Made by a program: the position numbers and the translations under genes. Shown in pieces: positions 1-7,532 of a DNA stretch of 17,091 nt. Numbering within the stretch: the stretch's first letter is position 1; each line of letters opens with the position of its first letter. Where the stretch lies: NCBI GenBank assembly GCA_903951185.1, contig CAJBBC010000122.1, positions 1 through 17,091 of the forward strand. Reading direction: 5' to 3'. The notes below the pieces were generated by a model. The model did not search any database and was not told where the DNA came from. It saw only the letters and a list, made by a program, of their open reading frames with translations. The stretch comes from an uncultured Actinomycetes bacterium (GTDB lineage: Bacteria; Actinomycetota; Actinomycetes; S36-B12; UBA5976).

Positions 1-243
1 ATCTTCATCATCTTTCATATGTCGAACTAATGCTGGAATAAATACTGCATTTATTGCCCCGCCAGCAATCAAAATATAAATTATGTTTGGCAGGCTATTT
101 GCAACCGAATAAGTATCGGCAAAAATCGCCGTACCAATAGCAGCCACTAAAGCAATGTCTCGAAAAATGCCAGTAATCCGGCTGGTTAAAGTACCTAGGG
201 CCATCCCAGATGTCTGGCCAAAAGAACTAATTAAATTTCGCAA
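1..243 (-). CDS. murJ: Lipid II flippase MurJ (MviN), N-terminal part only
   Basis: MurJ moves the peptidoglycan precursor lipid II across the cytoplasmic membrane. Only the first 81 codons are inside the window; the gene continues past position 1. The translated fragment begins LRNLISSFGQ and contains the family's conserved N-terminal motifs: SRITGIFRD (residues 21-29), ADTYSVANSLPN (42-53) and GGAINAVFIP (61-70), which cover the first two membrane segments. The start is taken as TTG at 243, since an in-frame stop (the TAA of the upstream gene) lies one codon before it and the first in-frame ATG (residue 14) would cut into the conserved region. It lies 3 nt downstream of the DUF6049 stop, so the two are almost certainly co-transcribed and perhaps translationally coupled. 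The identification is firm. The rare TTG start is inferred. Confidence 0.93.
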   Translation of the reverse strand, partial: MRNLISSFGQTSGMALGTLTSRITGIFRDIALVAAIGTAIFADTYSVANSLPNIIYILIAGGAINAVFIPALVRHMKDDED

Positions 244-246
244 CTG

Positions 247-2190
247 TTATCCATTTTTCTGAGTACTTGAATTATCTCGTTGTCGCTTAACAATATTGCT
301 GATTGAAAGAAGTACTAATAATCCAAAAGCTCCCAGAACTAATGCTCTGGCTAAGCCTTGATACTCAGCAGATGAAATTCGAATTTGTTTAGTTTTCCCA
401 GTTGTCTGCCCATTCGGCGCAAGTAATGTCGCAGTTAGATTCAAAATACCTTCGCCAGGAAGGGTCACTTCCATCGGAACAGTTACTCGCTTACCCGATG
501 GCACAGTAATTACTTCGGAGGTAACACCAGTAAATAGCGATGTGATTGGGCTACTTAATTGCACCACGGCTGAGATATCGCGGTCACTTGAGTTAACAAC
601 AGTAATTGGTAATTCAGCAGTTGAGTTAGAAACGGTGATATTTCTTGAGGCTTCAATCGAAATGGAATTTTGATATTGCAATAAAAGATCTTCATTCTTG
701 GCCAAGAACTCTGTGGCTAAATCTCCAGTTGGCCAAAGCGCACTAAATCCTCGCAACTTTGCTGAACTAAAAGAGTCAGCAAAAGAAGAATCTGAAAATA
801 GGGAAGAAAGTTTTGTGGCATTTGTAGTTATCCGATCACCTGAACGGATTAGCGCATTATCGAAAGCGGCCGCCTCAAAATTTTGTTGCGCAGTGAGATT
901 TACAACTGGCTCGTCATAAAGTAATGAGTACATTGGCGAAACTGCTAACCAAGGTTTACCACCAAGTTCGTTATAAATACTTTTTATTGAATCAACGCTT
1001 GGTGACCAGTCCAACGGAGTAAGTAAAACTAAATGCTTCACTTGAGCAATTGAAACTAGTGTTAATTCGTTCAAAATGCAGTTCTTAGTGCGAAAATCTG
1101 CAACCGCATCACCATTGGAATTTTGTAAACAACTCGAAACACCAGCATCGGCAATTATTGAAGAAGTTTCGCCAACAACAGCATTAGCTTCAACCGAGGT
1201 TAATTTATCGCCAGTTAAGAAAGTATTCGCCAAAATTGGTTTAACACCAAGTTCACCCAGTTTGCGAATTGCGTCAGCTGAAGTTGCACCATCTTTAGGC
1301 ACCGCCACGATTTTCGAAGCGCCAGATATTTGTTGCGTGCGAACGACCAAATTTGTTAAATCGTCTCCACGTGACGAAGCCATTAAGCGAGCTAAGTCGG
1401 GTTGGCTATAAATACTTGGGGTTGTTCGGCCTGTGATCACATCAAGCATGCTATTTAGTAGAACAGCTTTATCAACGAGGTCAGTATTTTGTAATTCAAC
1501 TAGCCATTGCCGCAGTACTGGATCAACTATCCATGCCACCTCTAAATCTGCAGCATTCGTGATCAAATTTATTAAGCGGTCTAATTCGCGCTCATCAGAT
1601 GGTGACAAATTTCCGTCAACTAAATGCGAATTTAAAGTTGTTAACTGAATGGCAAGTGTTGTATTTAATGTATTTGTTGGTGGCGAATTAAAAAACGGCA
1701 TAGCCACAACGTCGGTACTTAATAAATCCTGCGATTGGGCAATCACACCTAAGCCGTAAACTCCGTTTGTCAAAGTTAATACTTCATCAGCCATAAAAGT
1801 TATCTGCCAAGTACGACGATCATTCGCGCCAACCCGATTTAATCTCGCCGAGTAATCAGTTCTAGTTAAGTTTGCATCTTGTCTATTTTCTAGAAAAGTA
1901 TTTAAGGCATAGCGAGTTGATAATTGATCTACAGTGCCAAGAAGTATTTCTACGTCGCGAACAGCAGTGGTTGTGCTATTTAGATACTCCCCGCTAATTT
2001 TGATTACATATCTACTGGAAGCTGGGTCCACAGTTAAAACTAAATCTGTGATCCGAATTGAATTATTATTTGTCGCAGCAGCGACTGGGCCACTGGCGGA
2101 AATCACGGAAGTAATAACTAAAACTAAAACAGTGGCGGTACTGATTATTTTTCGGCTAATGCCGATCGGTCTGGTAAGTGCCACAACCAA
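247..2190 (-). CDS. DUF6049 family secreted, membrane-anchored envelope protein
   Basis: A large actinobacterial envelope protein of unknown biochemical role, the counterpart of the gene that sits beside mviN in mycobacteria and streptomycetes. The 647 residues show an N-terminal export signal (basic RK near residue 13, a hydrophobic run VLVLVITSVI, small residues about 30-38), a long extracytoplasmic region, a late beta-rich stretch around 510-605 typical of an immunoglobulin-like fold (alternating TV/VP strands), one transmembrane helix at about 614-634, and a short basic cytoplasmic tail (KRQRDN). This gives a topology with most of the protein outside and a C-terminal anchor. The start is uncertain: TTG at 2190 gives this length. 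GTG at 2184 lies 7 nt after a TATTCT box and would suit a leaderless message. The tight link to murJ suggests a role in wall precursor export or assembly, but that is inference from neighbourhood only. Confidence 0.82.
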   Translation of the reverse strand: MVVALTRPIGISRKIISTATVLVLVITSVISASGPVAAATNNNSIRITDLVLTVDPASSRYVIKISGEYLNSTTTAVRDVEILLGTVDQLSTRYALNTFLENRQDANLTRTDYSARLNRVGANDRRTWQITFMADEVLTLTNGVYGLGVIAQSQDLLSTDVVAMPFFNSPPTNTLNTTLAIQLTTLNSHLVDGNLSPSDERELDRLINLITNAADLEVAWIVDPVLRQWLVELQNTDLVDKAVLLNSMLDVITGRTTPSIYSQPDLARLMASSRGDDLTNLVVRTQQISGASKIVAVPKDGATSADAIRKLGELGVKPILANTFLTGDKLTSVEANAVVGETSSIIADAGVSSCLQNSNGDAVADFRTKNCILNELTLVSIAQVKHLVLLTPLDWSPSVDSIKSIYNELGGKPWLAVSPMYSLLYDEPVVNLTAQQNFEAAAFDNALIRSGDRITTNATKLSSLFSDSSFADSFSSAKLRGFSALWPTGDLATEFLAKNEDLLLQYQNSISIEASRNITVSNSTAELPITVVNSSDRDISAVVQLSSPITSLFTGVTSEVITVPSGKRVTVPMEVTLPGEGILNLTATLLAPNGQTTGKTKQIRISSAEYQGLARALVLGAFGLLVLLSISNIVKRQRDNSSTQKNG

Positions 2191-2296
2191 AAGAATACTT
2201 GCCAGTGAAAAACCGCGTCTAATACTGGCATTTATCGGGTAACTAGTTCCGCAAAATACAAAAGATAGAAATAAAGCAAATAGGCTATAACCCGTA
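2191..2296. promoter_or_regulatory. Divergent promoter region between DUF6049-murJ and the CCA-transferase gene
   Basis: This 106-bp AT-rich gap must hold two back-to-back promoters. On the plus strand TAGGCT (2281-2286) and the overlapping TATAAC (2286-2291) are -10-like and end 10 and 5 nt before the ATG at 2297. No Shine-Dalgarno sequence is visible, so the transcript probably has no leader or a very short one. On the minus strand TATTCT (2197-2192) is -10-like and lies just before the TTG/GTG starts of the DUF6049 gene. I could not assign convincing -35 boxes. Confidence 0.5.
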
Positions 2297-3739
2297 ATGA
2301 ATGATCAAAACATGCCTGAAAATATCGCTACTCAAGTAGTACGCGATGCGATTGGTGCATTACCAATGGTTGTTGAGCTAGGTAATTTATTTGCGCAGGC
2401 TGGCTTTGATATCGCTTTAGTTGGTGGCAGTGTCCGCGATTTAATTTTGCAAAGAGATTCGGTTGATTTAGATTTCACTACCCCCGCTAAACCAGAAGAT
2501 ATTGTGAAAATAACCACCAAGTGGGCAGACGCCGTTTGGGATCTTGGGATGGAATTTGGCACGGTGGGCGTGCGTAAGAATGAGCAAGTTTTTGAAATAA
2601 CAACTTATCGCTCCGAAGTCTATGTTTCGGAAAGCCGAAAACCATCAGTTAAATTTGGTACTCAAATTAATGAGGATTTGATCCGTCGGGATTTCACCAT
2701 AAACGCAATGGCAGTTATGTTGCCAAGTCTTGAATTCATCGATTTATTTGGTGGCGTATCAGATTTAGTAAAGCGGATAATTCGCACACCGCGAGCTGCC
2801 GAACTTTCTTTTGCTGAAGATCCACTAAGAATGATGCGGGCTGCTCGATTCGCAAGTCAACTTGGCTTTACTCCAGTTGCTGATGTAATTATTGCCGCTA
2901 CCGAAATGCGTGAACGTATTTCAATAGTTTCAGCCGAACGAATTCGCGACGAATTTACAAAATTGCTAATGGGTGAGAACCCGATTATGGGATTAGAAAT
3001 TCTGGAAGGAACAAAACTTTCGGAAATTATTATTCCAGAATTGCCAGCGCTACAGCTTGAGATCGACGAACATCACCGGCATAAAGATGTTTATGAGCAC
3101 AGTTTAAAAGTATTAACACAGGCAATTGAATTAGAGAAATTACATGAACCTAATAGTGAACCCGATTTAGTTTTGCGGTTAGCTGCCCTTTTACATGACA
3201 TAGGTAAACCAAAAACCAGAAAATTTGAAACTGGCGGTGGAGTTAGTTTTCATCATCATGAAGTAGTTGGTGCAAAAATTGCAAAGAAGCGGTTAGCTGC
3301 AATGCGGTACTCAAACGAAATAATTGATGATGTGACAAAACTTGTTGAGTTACATTTACGTTTTCACGGCTATGGCGAAGGGCAGTGGACTGATTCTGCA
3401 GTTCGGCGTTATGTCCGCGATGCTGGTGATCAACTAGTGAGATTACATAAATTAACTCGTGCAGATTGCACAACTAGAAATCAACGCAAAGCCATGATGC
3501 TTGCTGCAACATATGATGACTTAGAAGAACGTATTGAGAAATTACTCGAACAAGAAGAGTTGAGTTCCATTCGGCCTGATTTAGACGGACAAGAAATTAT
3601 GGCTGAGCTGGGCATTAAACCTGGTCCGGCTGTTGGAAAAGCATATGATCACATGTTAAATATCCGACTCGATAAAGGACCGCTTACTAAAGCTGAAGCA
3701 TTAACCCAATTACATATTTGGTGGGACGCTCAAAAATAA
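2297..3739 (+). CDS. cca: CCA tRNA nucleotidyltransferase (class II nucleotidyltransferase plus HD domain)
   Basis: Adds or repairs the 3' CCA end of tRNAs using CTP and ATP. The 480 residues show the class II head domain in order: the LVGGSVRD nucleotide-binding loop (41-48), the metal-binding catalytic pair in DLDF (Asp57, Asp59), and RRDFTINAMA (130-139). The RNA-binding neck follows, with EDPLRMMRAARF (174-185). A C-terminal HD domain follows, with HHRHKDVYEHS (259-269) and the HDIGK motif (His300-Asp301). Actinobacterial members (often named pcnA) have the same fusion and about this length. It starts at ATG 2297 with no SD and a -10-like box just upstream, so it may be read as a leaderless mRNA. 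Its stop is one base from the stop of the convergent MFS gene. Poly(A) polymerase is the only realistic alternative, but actinobacterial members of this type are normally CCA-adding. Confidence 0.95.
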   Translation: MNDQNMPENIATQVVRDAIGALPMVVELGNLFAQAGFDIALVGGSVRDLILQRDSVDLDFTTPAKPEDIVKITTKWADAVWDLGMEFGTVGVRKNEQVFEITTYRSEVYVSESRKPSVKFGTQINEDLIRRDFTINAMAVMLPSLEFIDLFGGVSDLVKRIIRTPRAAELSFAEDPLRMMRAARFASQLGFTPVADVIIAATEMRERISIVSAERIRDEFTKLLMGENPIMGLEILEGTKLSEIIIPELPALQLEIDEHHRHKDVYEHSLKVLTQAIELEKLHEPNSEPDLVLRLAALLHDIGKPKTRKFETGGGVSFHHHEVVGAKIAKKRLAAMRYSNEIIDDVTKLVELHLRFHGYGEGQWTDSAVRRYVRDAGDQLVRLHKLTRADCTTRNQRKAMMLAATYDDLEERIEKLLEQEELSSIRPDLDGQEIMAELGIKPGPAVGKAYDHMLNIRLDKGPLTKAEALTQLHIWWDAQK

Positions 3740-3740
3740 T

Positions 3741-5114
3741 TTATTGCGAATCTATCCGGAGTAGATACCTTGATTTATAAAAATGGCGCCCAGTCAACAT
3801 AACGACAACAAGTAACACACTAGAAGCGATAGAAACTCGAATTACTAAGGATTCTCGAACAACTTCAAAAAGGGTAAAGATACAAATACCCGTAACTAGT
3901 GCAACGTTAATTAACATATCAAAAATCGAAAATACTCGACCACGATGCGCATCATCTATATCTCGCTGCACAGTAGTGTCCGCATTAATCTTTAAGAATT
4001 GTCCAGCGCACCCTAAGAAAAAAGCCGAAATCATAATGCCAGGCAAGGTCGCACTTAAGAAGCCAGCAATAGTAGTAACAACAGCAGCGCTGGTTACAAA
4101 TGTTGCAATTAAAATTAATTGGGATTGACGCTCATCCATAGTTTTTGAAATTCGCTCAATCCGCCCATTCATTAGTGAAGCTGAAATTAACGCAGCGATT
4201 AATGCTCCAACTCCGGCAGAGATTGCGCAGTATCCAAAGTCAGTAACTGCACCATCTGGATCTGTTGATGCATTCCAAACAGTTCGAGCCAACATCAAAG
4301 CTGTCACAGTTAAAGTGCCAAAAACTGCCCGCTGCAGTGCAACCGAAGACATACTGAGTAAGGCATCCGGCGCATCGATTAGTCGACGAACACCAGCGCG
4401 AAATCCAGTTATTGCATTTCTAAATTCTTTGCGGACTTCAGTAGTAACTCCATGCGGACCAAGTAAATCAACTGGAGTAAATCGAGTAGCAAAATAGGCT
4501 GCAATTAAAGCAAATACGGCGCCAATCACAATTAATGCAGCATTCACGTAATCGCTATTACCGACTACATGCTGGATCAAAAGACCCAGACCAACAGCAA
4601 GAGAAGCAGATGCAGTACCAAGTGTTGGATAGAGCGCATTAGCGCCAACTAAATTTGTTTCTTCAACAACATGAGGAACTGAAGCTGCAAGAGCTGCCTG
4701 GATAAATCGATTTATCCCCAAACTAATTAAAACTAAAATCGCCAAAGTTAAATTCGCATTATGGCCAGTGATTACTCCAGCAATAGCGAGCATTGTGATT
4801 ACCCGCAAAATATTTGCTCTGAATAGGATCGAACGCCTGGACCAACTGTCAATGAATAATCCAACAAAGGGACCAATCAAAGAGTACGGAATTAATAAAA
4901 TCGCAAACGATAAAGCAATCCGCTCAGGATCAGCTTCGCGTTCTGGTGAGAATAAAACAAAAGTAGCCAAAGCAGTTTGAAGAATTCCATCGCCGGCTTG
5001 ACCGAATAAACGAACGTAAAGCAAACGACGCGCATTTGCAGTTTGAAAAATAGCAAGTGAACCAGTGCCCTTTTTTCGCACCACACCTGATCCGCGCTTA
5101 TTCACAATTAACAC
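3741..5114 (-). CDS. Major facilitator superfamily transporter
   Basis: A polytopic inner-membrane protein of 457 residues with roughly 11-12 hydrophobic segments, arranged as two halves around a cytoplasmic loop near residues 210-250 (basic/acidic, VRKEFRNAITGFRAGVRR). The first half has an MFS-like loop after the second helix, DSWSRRSILFRANILR (about 88-103), resembling the family's Asp-x-x-x-R-R signature, and the SFAILLIPYSLIGPFVG helix before it. Substrate cannot be read from sequence. Drug or metabolite efflux is the usual default for this branch, and an MFS gene next to ino1 is, as I recall, also found in Streptomyces. The start is GTG 5114, preceded by AAAGG at a usable distance; GTG 5105 is an alternative. 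Only 22 bp separate it from the terminator after ino1, so its promoter must overlap that hairpin or it depends on read-through. Confidence 0.85.
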   Translation of the reverse strand: MLIVNKRGSGVVRKKGTGSLAIFQTANARRLLYVRLFGQAGDGILQTALATFVLFSPEREADPERIALSFAILLIPYSLIGPFVGLFIDSWSRRSILFRANILRVITMLAIAGVITGHNANLTLAILVLISLGINRFIQAALAASVPHVVEETNLVGANALYPTLGTASASLAVGLGLLIQHVVGNSDYVNAALIVIGAVFALIAAYFATRFTPVDLLGPHGVTTEVRKEFRNAITGFRAGVRRLIDAPDALLSMSSVALQRAVFGTLTVTALMLARTVWNASTDPDGAVTDFGYCAISAGVGALIAALISASLMNGRIERISKTMDERQSQLILIATFVTSAAVVTTIAGFLSATLPGIMISAFFLGCAGQFLKINADTTVQRDIDDAHRGRVFSIFDMLINVALVTGICIFTLFEVVRESLVIRVSIASSVLLVVVMLTGRHFYKSRYLLRIDSQ

Positions 5115-5136
5115 GCTACCTTTACTGTCTTAAATT

Positions 5137-5172
5137 AAAATAAGGGACCTACCGGAGTAGGCCCCTTATTTT
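5137..5172 (-). terminator. Rho-independent terminator after ino1
   Basis: Inverted repeat: AAAATAAGGG (5137-5146) pairs with CCCTTATTTT (5163-5172), followed inside by CCTAC/GTAGG (5148-5152/5157-5161) around a CGGA loop, with a single A/C mismatch. Read on the minus strand, the stem ends in a T-rich run directly after the ino1 stop. Because the arms end in A-run and T-run, it could also work on the plus strand. Confidence 0.85.
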
Positions 5173-5194
5173 TGGAGGCTTAGTTCTTAATTAC

Positions 5195-6268
5195 TTATGC
5201 TTTTCCGCTAATGAAATCTTCAACTAAATTTTTGCAAGTTGTATCGTCATATTGAACCGGTGGGCTCTTCATGAAGTAACTCGATGCGGAAAGAATAGGT
5301 CCACCAATTTTACGATCTAGCGCAATCTTGCAAGCACGAATTGCATCGATGATTACACCAGCTGAGTTTGGTGAATCCCAAACTTCGAGTTTGTACTCAA
5401 GACTTAATGGCACATCACCGAATGCACGACCTTCTAGTCGTACGAAAGCCCATTTACGATCGTCTAACCAAGCAACATAGTCAGATGGACCAATGTGCAC
5501 ATTGCGTGCGCCTAAGTCATGTTTCAACTGAGAAGTTACAGCTTGTGTTTTAGAAATCTTTTTCGATTCAAGACGTTCACGCTCTAACATATTCATGAAG
5601 TCCATGTTTCCACCAACATTTAATTGGTAGGTGCGATCAACGATTACACCACGGTCTTCAAAAAGTTTGGCAAGTACACGGTGCGTAATTGTTGCACCAA
5701 CCTGACTCTTAATGTCATCGCCAACAATTGGCACGCCAGCTGCAGTGAATTTATCTGCCCATTCTTTTGTGCCGGCAATAAATACTGGTAGCGCATTAAC
5801 AAAACCTACGCCAGCATCAATTGCACATTGTGCGTAGTACTTGGCTGCAGCTTCAGAACCAACCGGTAGATAGCAAACTAAAACATCAACTTTTGCATCT
5901 TTCAAAACTTTAACTACATCGACTGGCTTTTCGTCTGACTCAACAACCATTTCTTTGTAGTACTTACCAAGTCCATCAAGTGTCTGACCACGTTGAACAG
6001 TTATTCCTGTTGGTGGAACTTCTGAGAACTTTATGGTGTTGTTTTCACTCGCGAAGATAGCCGCAGATAAATCTTGGCCAACTTTCTTTGCGTCCACATC
6101 AAATGCAGCAACAAATTCAACATCGCGTACGTGATACTCGCCGAACTGCACATGCATCAAACCCGGTACTTGCTGATTTGGATCAGCATCCTTGTAGTAC
6201 TCAACACCTTGGACAAGTGATGAAGCACAATTTCCTACGCCAACGATGGCTACTCTTACTGAACCCAC
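5195..6268 (-). CDS. ino1: Inositol-3-phosphate synthase
   Basis: Converts glucose 6-phosphate to 1D-myo-inositol 3-phosphate with NAD as a recycled cofactor. This is the first step toward phosphatidylinositol lipids and mycothiol in actinobacteria. The 357 residues match the short prokaryotic form: the NAD-binding loop VAIVGVGNCASSLVQG (6-21), a DVDAKKVG strand (57-64), YLPVGSE (133-139), FVNALPVFIAG (156-166), the GDDIKSQVGAT core (183-193), LNVGGNMDFMNM (217-228) and a C-terminal LEYKLEVWDSPNSAGVIIDA region. The start is GTG 6268, which has a strong AAGGAGG site with 7 nt spacing. It lies about 30 bp downstream of padR on the same strand and ends at a clear terminator, so padR-ino1 is most likely one operon. 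Myo-inositol synthesis would then be under control of its own PadR-type repressor. Confidence 0.96.
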   Translation of the reverse strand: MGSVRVAIVGVGNCASSLVQGVEYYKDADPNQQVPGLMHVQFGEYHVRDVEFVAAFDVDAKKVGQDLSAAIFASENNTIKFSEVPPTGITVQRGQTLDGLGKYYKEMVVESDEKPVDVVKVLKDAKVDVLVCYLPVGSEAAAKYYAQCAIDAGVGFVNALPVFIAGTKEWADKFTAAGVPIVGDDIKSQVGATITHRVLAKLFEDRGVIVDRTYQLNVGGNMDFMNMLERERLESKKISKTQAVTSQLKHDLGARNVHIGPSDYVAWLDDRKWAFVRLEGRAFGDVPLSLEYKLEVWDSPNSAGVIIDAIRACKIALDRKIGGPILSASSYFMKSPPVQYDDTTCKNLVEDFISGKA

Positions 6269-6298
6269 TGCAATGCCTCCTTATTTGCTGCCGTGACT

Positions 6299-6880
6299 TT
6301 ATTTCTTATTTATTTTTGAAGTTGATGACCTATTTAGGCCACCAGCTTCTTCGTGCGAGATAAGTTCGTTTAACCAGCGCACTTCACGTTCAAGTGCATC
6401 TAGTCCGTGTTTCTGAAGTTCCAGAGTGTAAGCATCAAGACGTTCGCGACCCTTAGCTGTATTTGCTCGTAATTCAGCAAGACGAGTTTCCAGTCGACTA
6501 CGACGGCCTTGCAGAATATGTAGCCGAGTGGCTAAAGATGTTTGTGCGAATAGTGACATTCGAACAGCAAAAGTTTCGTCATCCCAAGCATCCGGTCCGC
6601 TATCAGTTAATAATGAAGTCAGATGCGCTTTACCTTGATCAGTTAGTACATAAACAATGCGATTTCGCTTTGGATATTTATTTGTTGGGTTATTGTCTTG
6701 CTCAGCGAGGAACCCACGTTCAACTAATGATTTGAGTGTTGGATAAAGAGCGCCATACGAAATTGTCTTGAATAATCCAGTTACTGAAATCATCCGCTTA
6801 CGCAGTTCATATCCGTGGGCTGGACTCTGAGAAAGAATGCCAAGGACTGAAAGCTCTAAAGCTTCAGATCGTTTTGCCAT
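6299..6880 (-). CDS. PadR family transcriptional regulator
   Basis: A winged-helix DNA-binding protein of the PadR family, about 193 residues from ATG 6880. The N-terminal domain (counting from that start) shows LELSVLGILSQSPAHGYELRKRM followed by the FKTISYGALYPTLKSLVERGFL recognition-helix and wing region, then RNRIVYVLTDQGKAHL. The C-terminal half is an alpha-helical, coiled-coil-rich dimerisation domain (LQGRRSRLETRLAELRAN, then LELQKHGLDALEREVRWLNELI). An upstream in-frame ATG at 6895 would add MEVLP. I prefer 6880 because GGAAG lies 8 nt before it and relatives begin close to the LELSVLG helix. The effector is unknown. It heads the operon with ino1, and its promoter carries repeated GATACATC elements, so autorepression together with ino1 control is likely. 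That is inference. Confidence 0.92.
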   Translation of the reverse strand: MAKRSEALELSVLGILSQSPAHGYELRKRMISVTGLFKTISYGALYPTLKSLVERGFLAEQDNNPTNKYPKRNRIVYVLTDQGKAHLTSLLTDSGPDAWDDETFAVRMSLFAQTSLATRLHILQGRRSRLETRLAELRANTAKGRERLDAYTLELQKHGLDALEREVRWLNELISHEEAGGLNRSSTSKINKK

Positions 6881-6898
6881 TGGTAATACTTCCATTCA

Positions 6899-6932
6899 GA
6901 TGTATCAAAAAGATACATCCTGAGGATACATC
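6899..6932. promoter_or_regulatory. Probable PadR operator: three GATACATC half-sites
   Basis: GATGTATC (6899-6906) and GATACATC (6912-6919) form a perfect 8-bp inverted repeat with an AAAAA spacer. A third GATACATC follows at 6925-6932, 13 bp downstream of the second. On the minus strand the third copy overlaps the -10-like TATCCT (6928-6923) of padR. The inverted repeat then covers the predicted transcript start and 5' leader, a typical position for a repressor. The ATGT...ACAT symmetry is of the general kind reported for PadR proteins, although the spacing here (11) differs from the often cited 8. Confidence 0.75.
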
Positions 6933-6944
6933 AGCCGCGTGGAT

Positions 6945-6967
6945 ATACCCAATTAACGGCTGGGTAT
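6945..6967. promoter_or_regulatory. Symmetric divergent promoter core of padR and DUF5318
   Basis: ATACCCA (6945-6951) and TGGGTAT (6961-6967) form a 7-bp inverted repeat with a 9-bp spacer. The outward-facing TGGGTA in each arm lies 17 bp from the padR -10 TATCCT (6928-6923) and 16 bp from the DUF5318 -10 TAGGCT (6983-6988). The dyad may therefore simply be two mirror-image -35 boxes. An operator for another regulator is the alternative. Confidence 0.5.
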
Positions 6968-6982
6968 TGGATTTTTGGCGAT

Positions 6983-6994
6983 TAGGCTTAGTAA
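6983..6994 (+). promoter_or_regulatory. -10 box of a probably leaderless DUF5318 transcript
   Basis: TAGGCT at 6983-6988 matches TAnnnT and is followed by exactly 6 nt before the ATG at 6995. There is no ribosome-binding site, so transcription would begin at or next to the start codon. The same spacing recurs before nfo and the rhomboid gene. Confidence 0.55.
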
Positions 6995-7528
6995 ATGGCT
7001 GATAAATCAGGGGGAATTAAGGGTTACCGAATAGGCGCCTTTGGTCCCGGTGGAATCGGCCCGGGGGCCATGAAAAGTGAACCACCACGCCCAATTCCAC
7101 ATCCTTATGAAGATGTAGCTGACCCCGCCAGACCAAGACATGTTTTGGATTATGTCCTTGCTCGTCGATCCATTCTTGAAACTATTAAAAATGATGTCCT
7201 GGCTCGCGAAAAAGTGTGTGATGCTGACCCATATTTAATTCGCGCGGCAAAGAACCATGGCGAACAAACGGAGCGGAACTGCCCAATTTGTGCAAAATCA
7301 CAATTGCGGCACGTTACTTATGTATATGGTGACGATCTTGGATATTTAGCCGGTCGCGTAAAAATGTCCAGCGAATTACCGCAAATGGCGCAGGAGTATG
7401 GCCACTTTAGGGTTTATGTTGTTGAAGTCTGCGTTTTATGTGGCTGGAATCACTTACAACTTTCTTATGTACTTGGTGACGGCACACCACGCCGACCACC
7501 TACTAAGCCCCGCGATGTGTTGGAATAG
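6995..7528 (+). CDS. DUF5318 family protein with zinc-ribbon-like cysteine pairs
   Basis: A 177-residue soluble protein of a family found in actinobacteria; its function is not known. The conserved part begins around residue 48 (RHVLDYVLARRS), continues with REKVCDADPYLIRAA, then CPIC (Cys96, Cys99), LRHVTYVYGDDLGYLAGR (104-121) and VYVVEVCVLCGWNHL (140-154, with Cys146 and Cys149). The two CxxC pairs could bind one zinc ion. The first 45 residues are a glycine- and proline-rich segment with no predicted fold, longer than I would expect for the family. The gene is divergent from padR-ino1 and ends 4 bp before the penicillin-binding protein gene, so these two are probably one operon. A DUF5318 gene just before a class A PBP is a recurring actinobacterial arrangement as I recall it, which hints at an envelope or redox link but does not prove one. 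Confidence 0.88.
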   Translation: MADKSGGIKGYRIGAFGPGGIGPGAMKSEPPRPIPHPYEDVADPARPRHVLDYVLARRSILETIKNDVLAREKVCDADPYLIRAAKNHGEQTERNCPICAKSQLRHVTYVYGDDLGYLAGRVKMSSELPQMAQEYGHFRVYVVEVCVLCGWNHLQLSYVLGDGTPRRPPTKPRDVLE

Positions 7529-7532
7529 ATAA

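Noticed and set aside
1076..1411. Plus-strand open frame of 111 codons inside the DUF6049 gene, and similar frames at 698, 1433, 1934 and elsewhere
   Set aside because: They lie antisense to a gene with clear domain structure, have no recognisable motifs and low-complexity composition; they are mirror frames of the real gene.
2254..2280. AT-rich stretch before cca as a small RNA or riboswitch
   Set aside because: No stem longer than a few base pairs and no conserved riboswitch motif was found.
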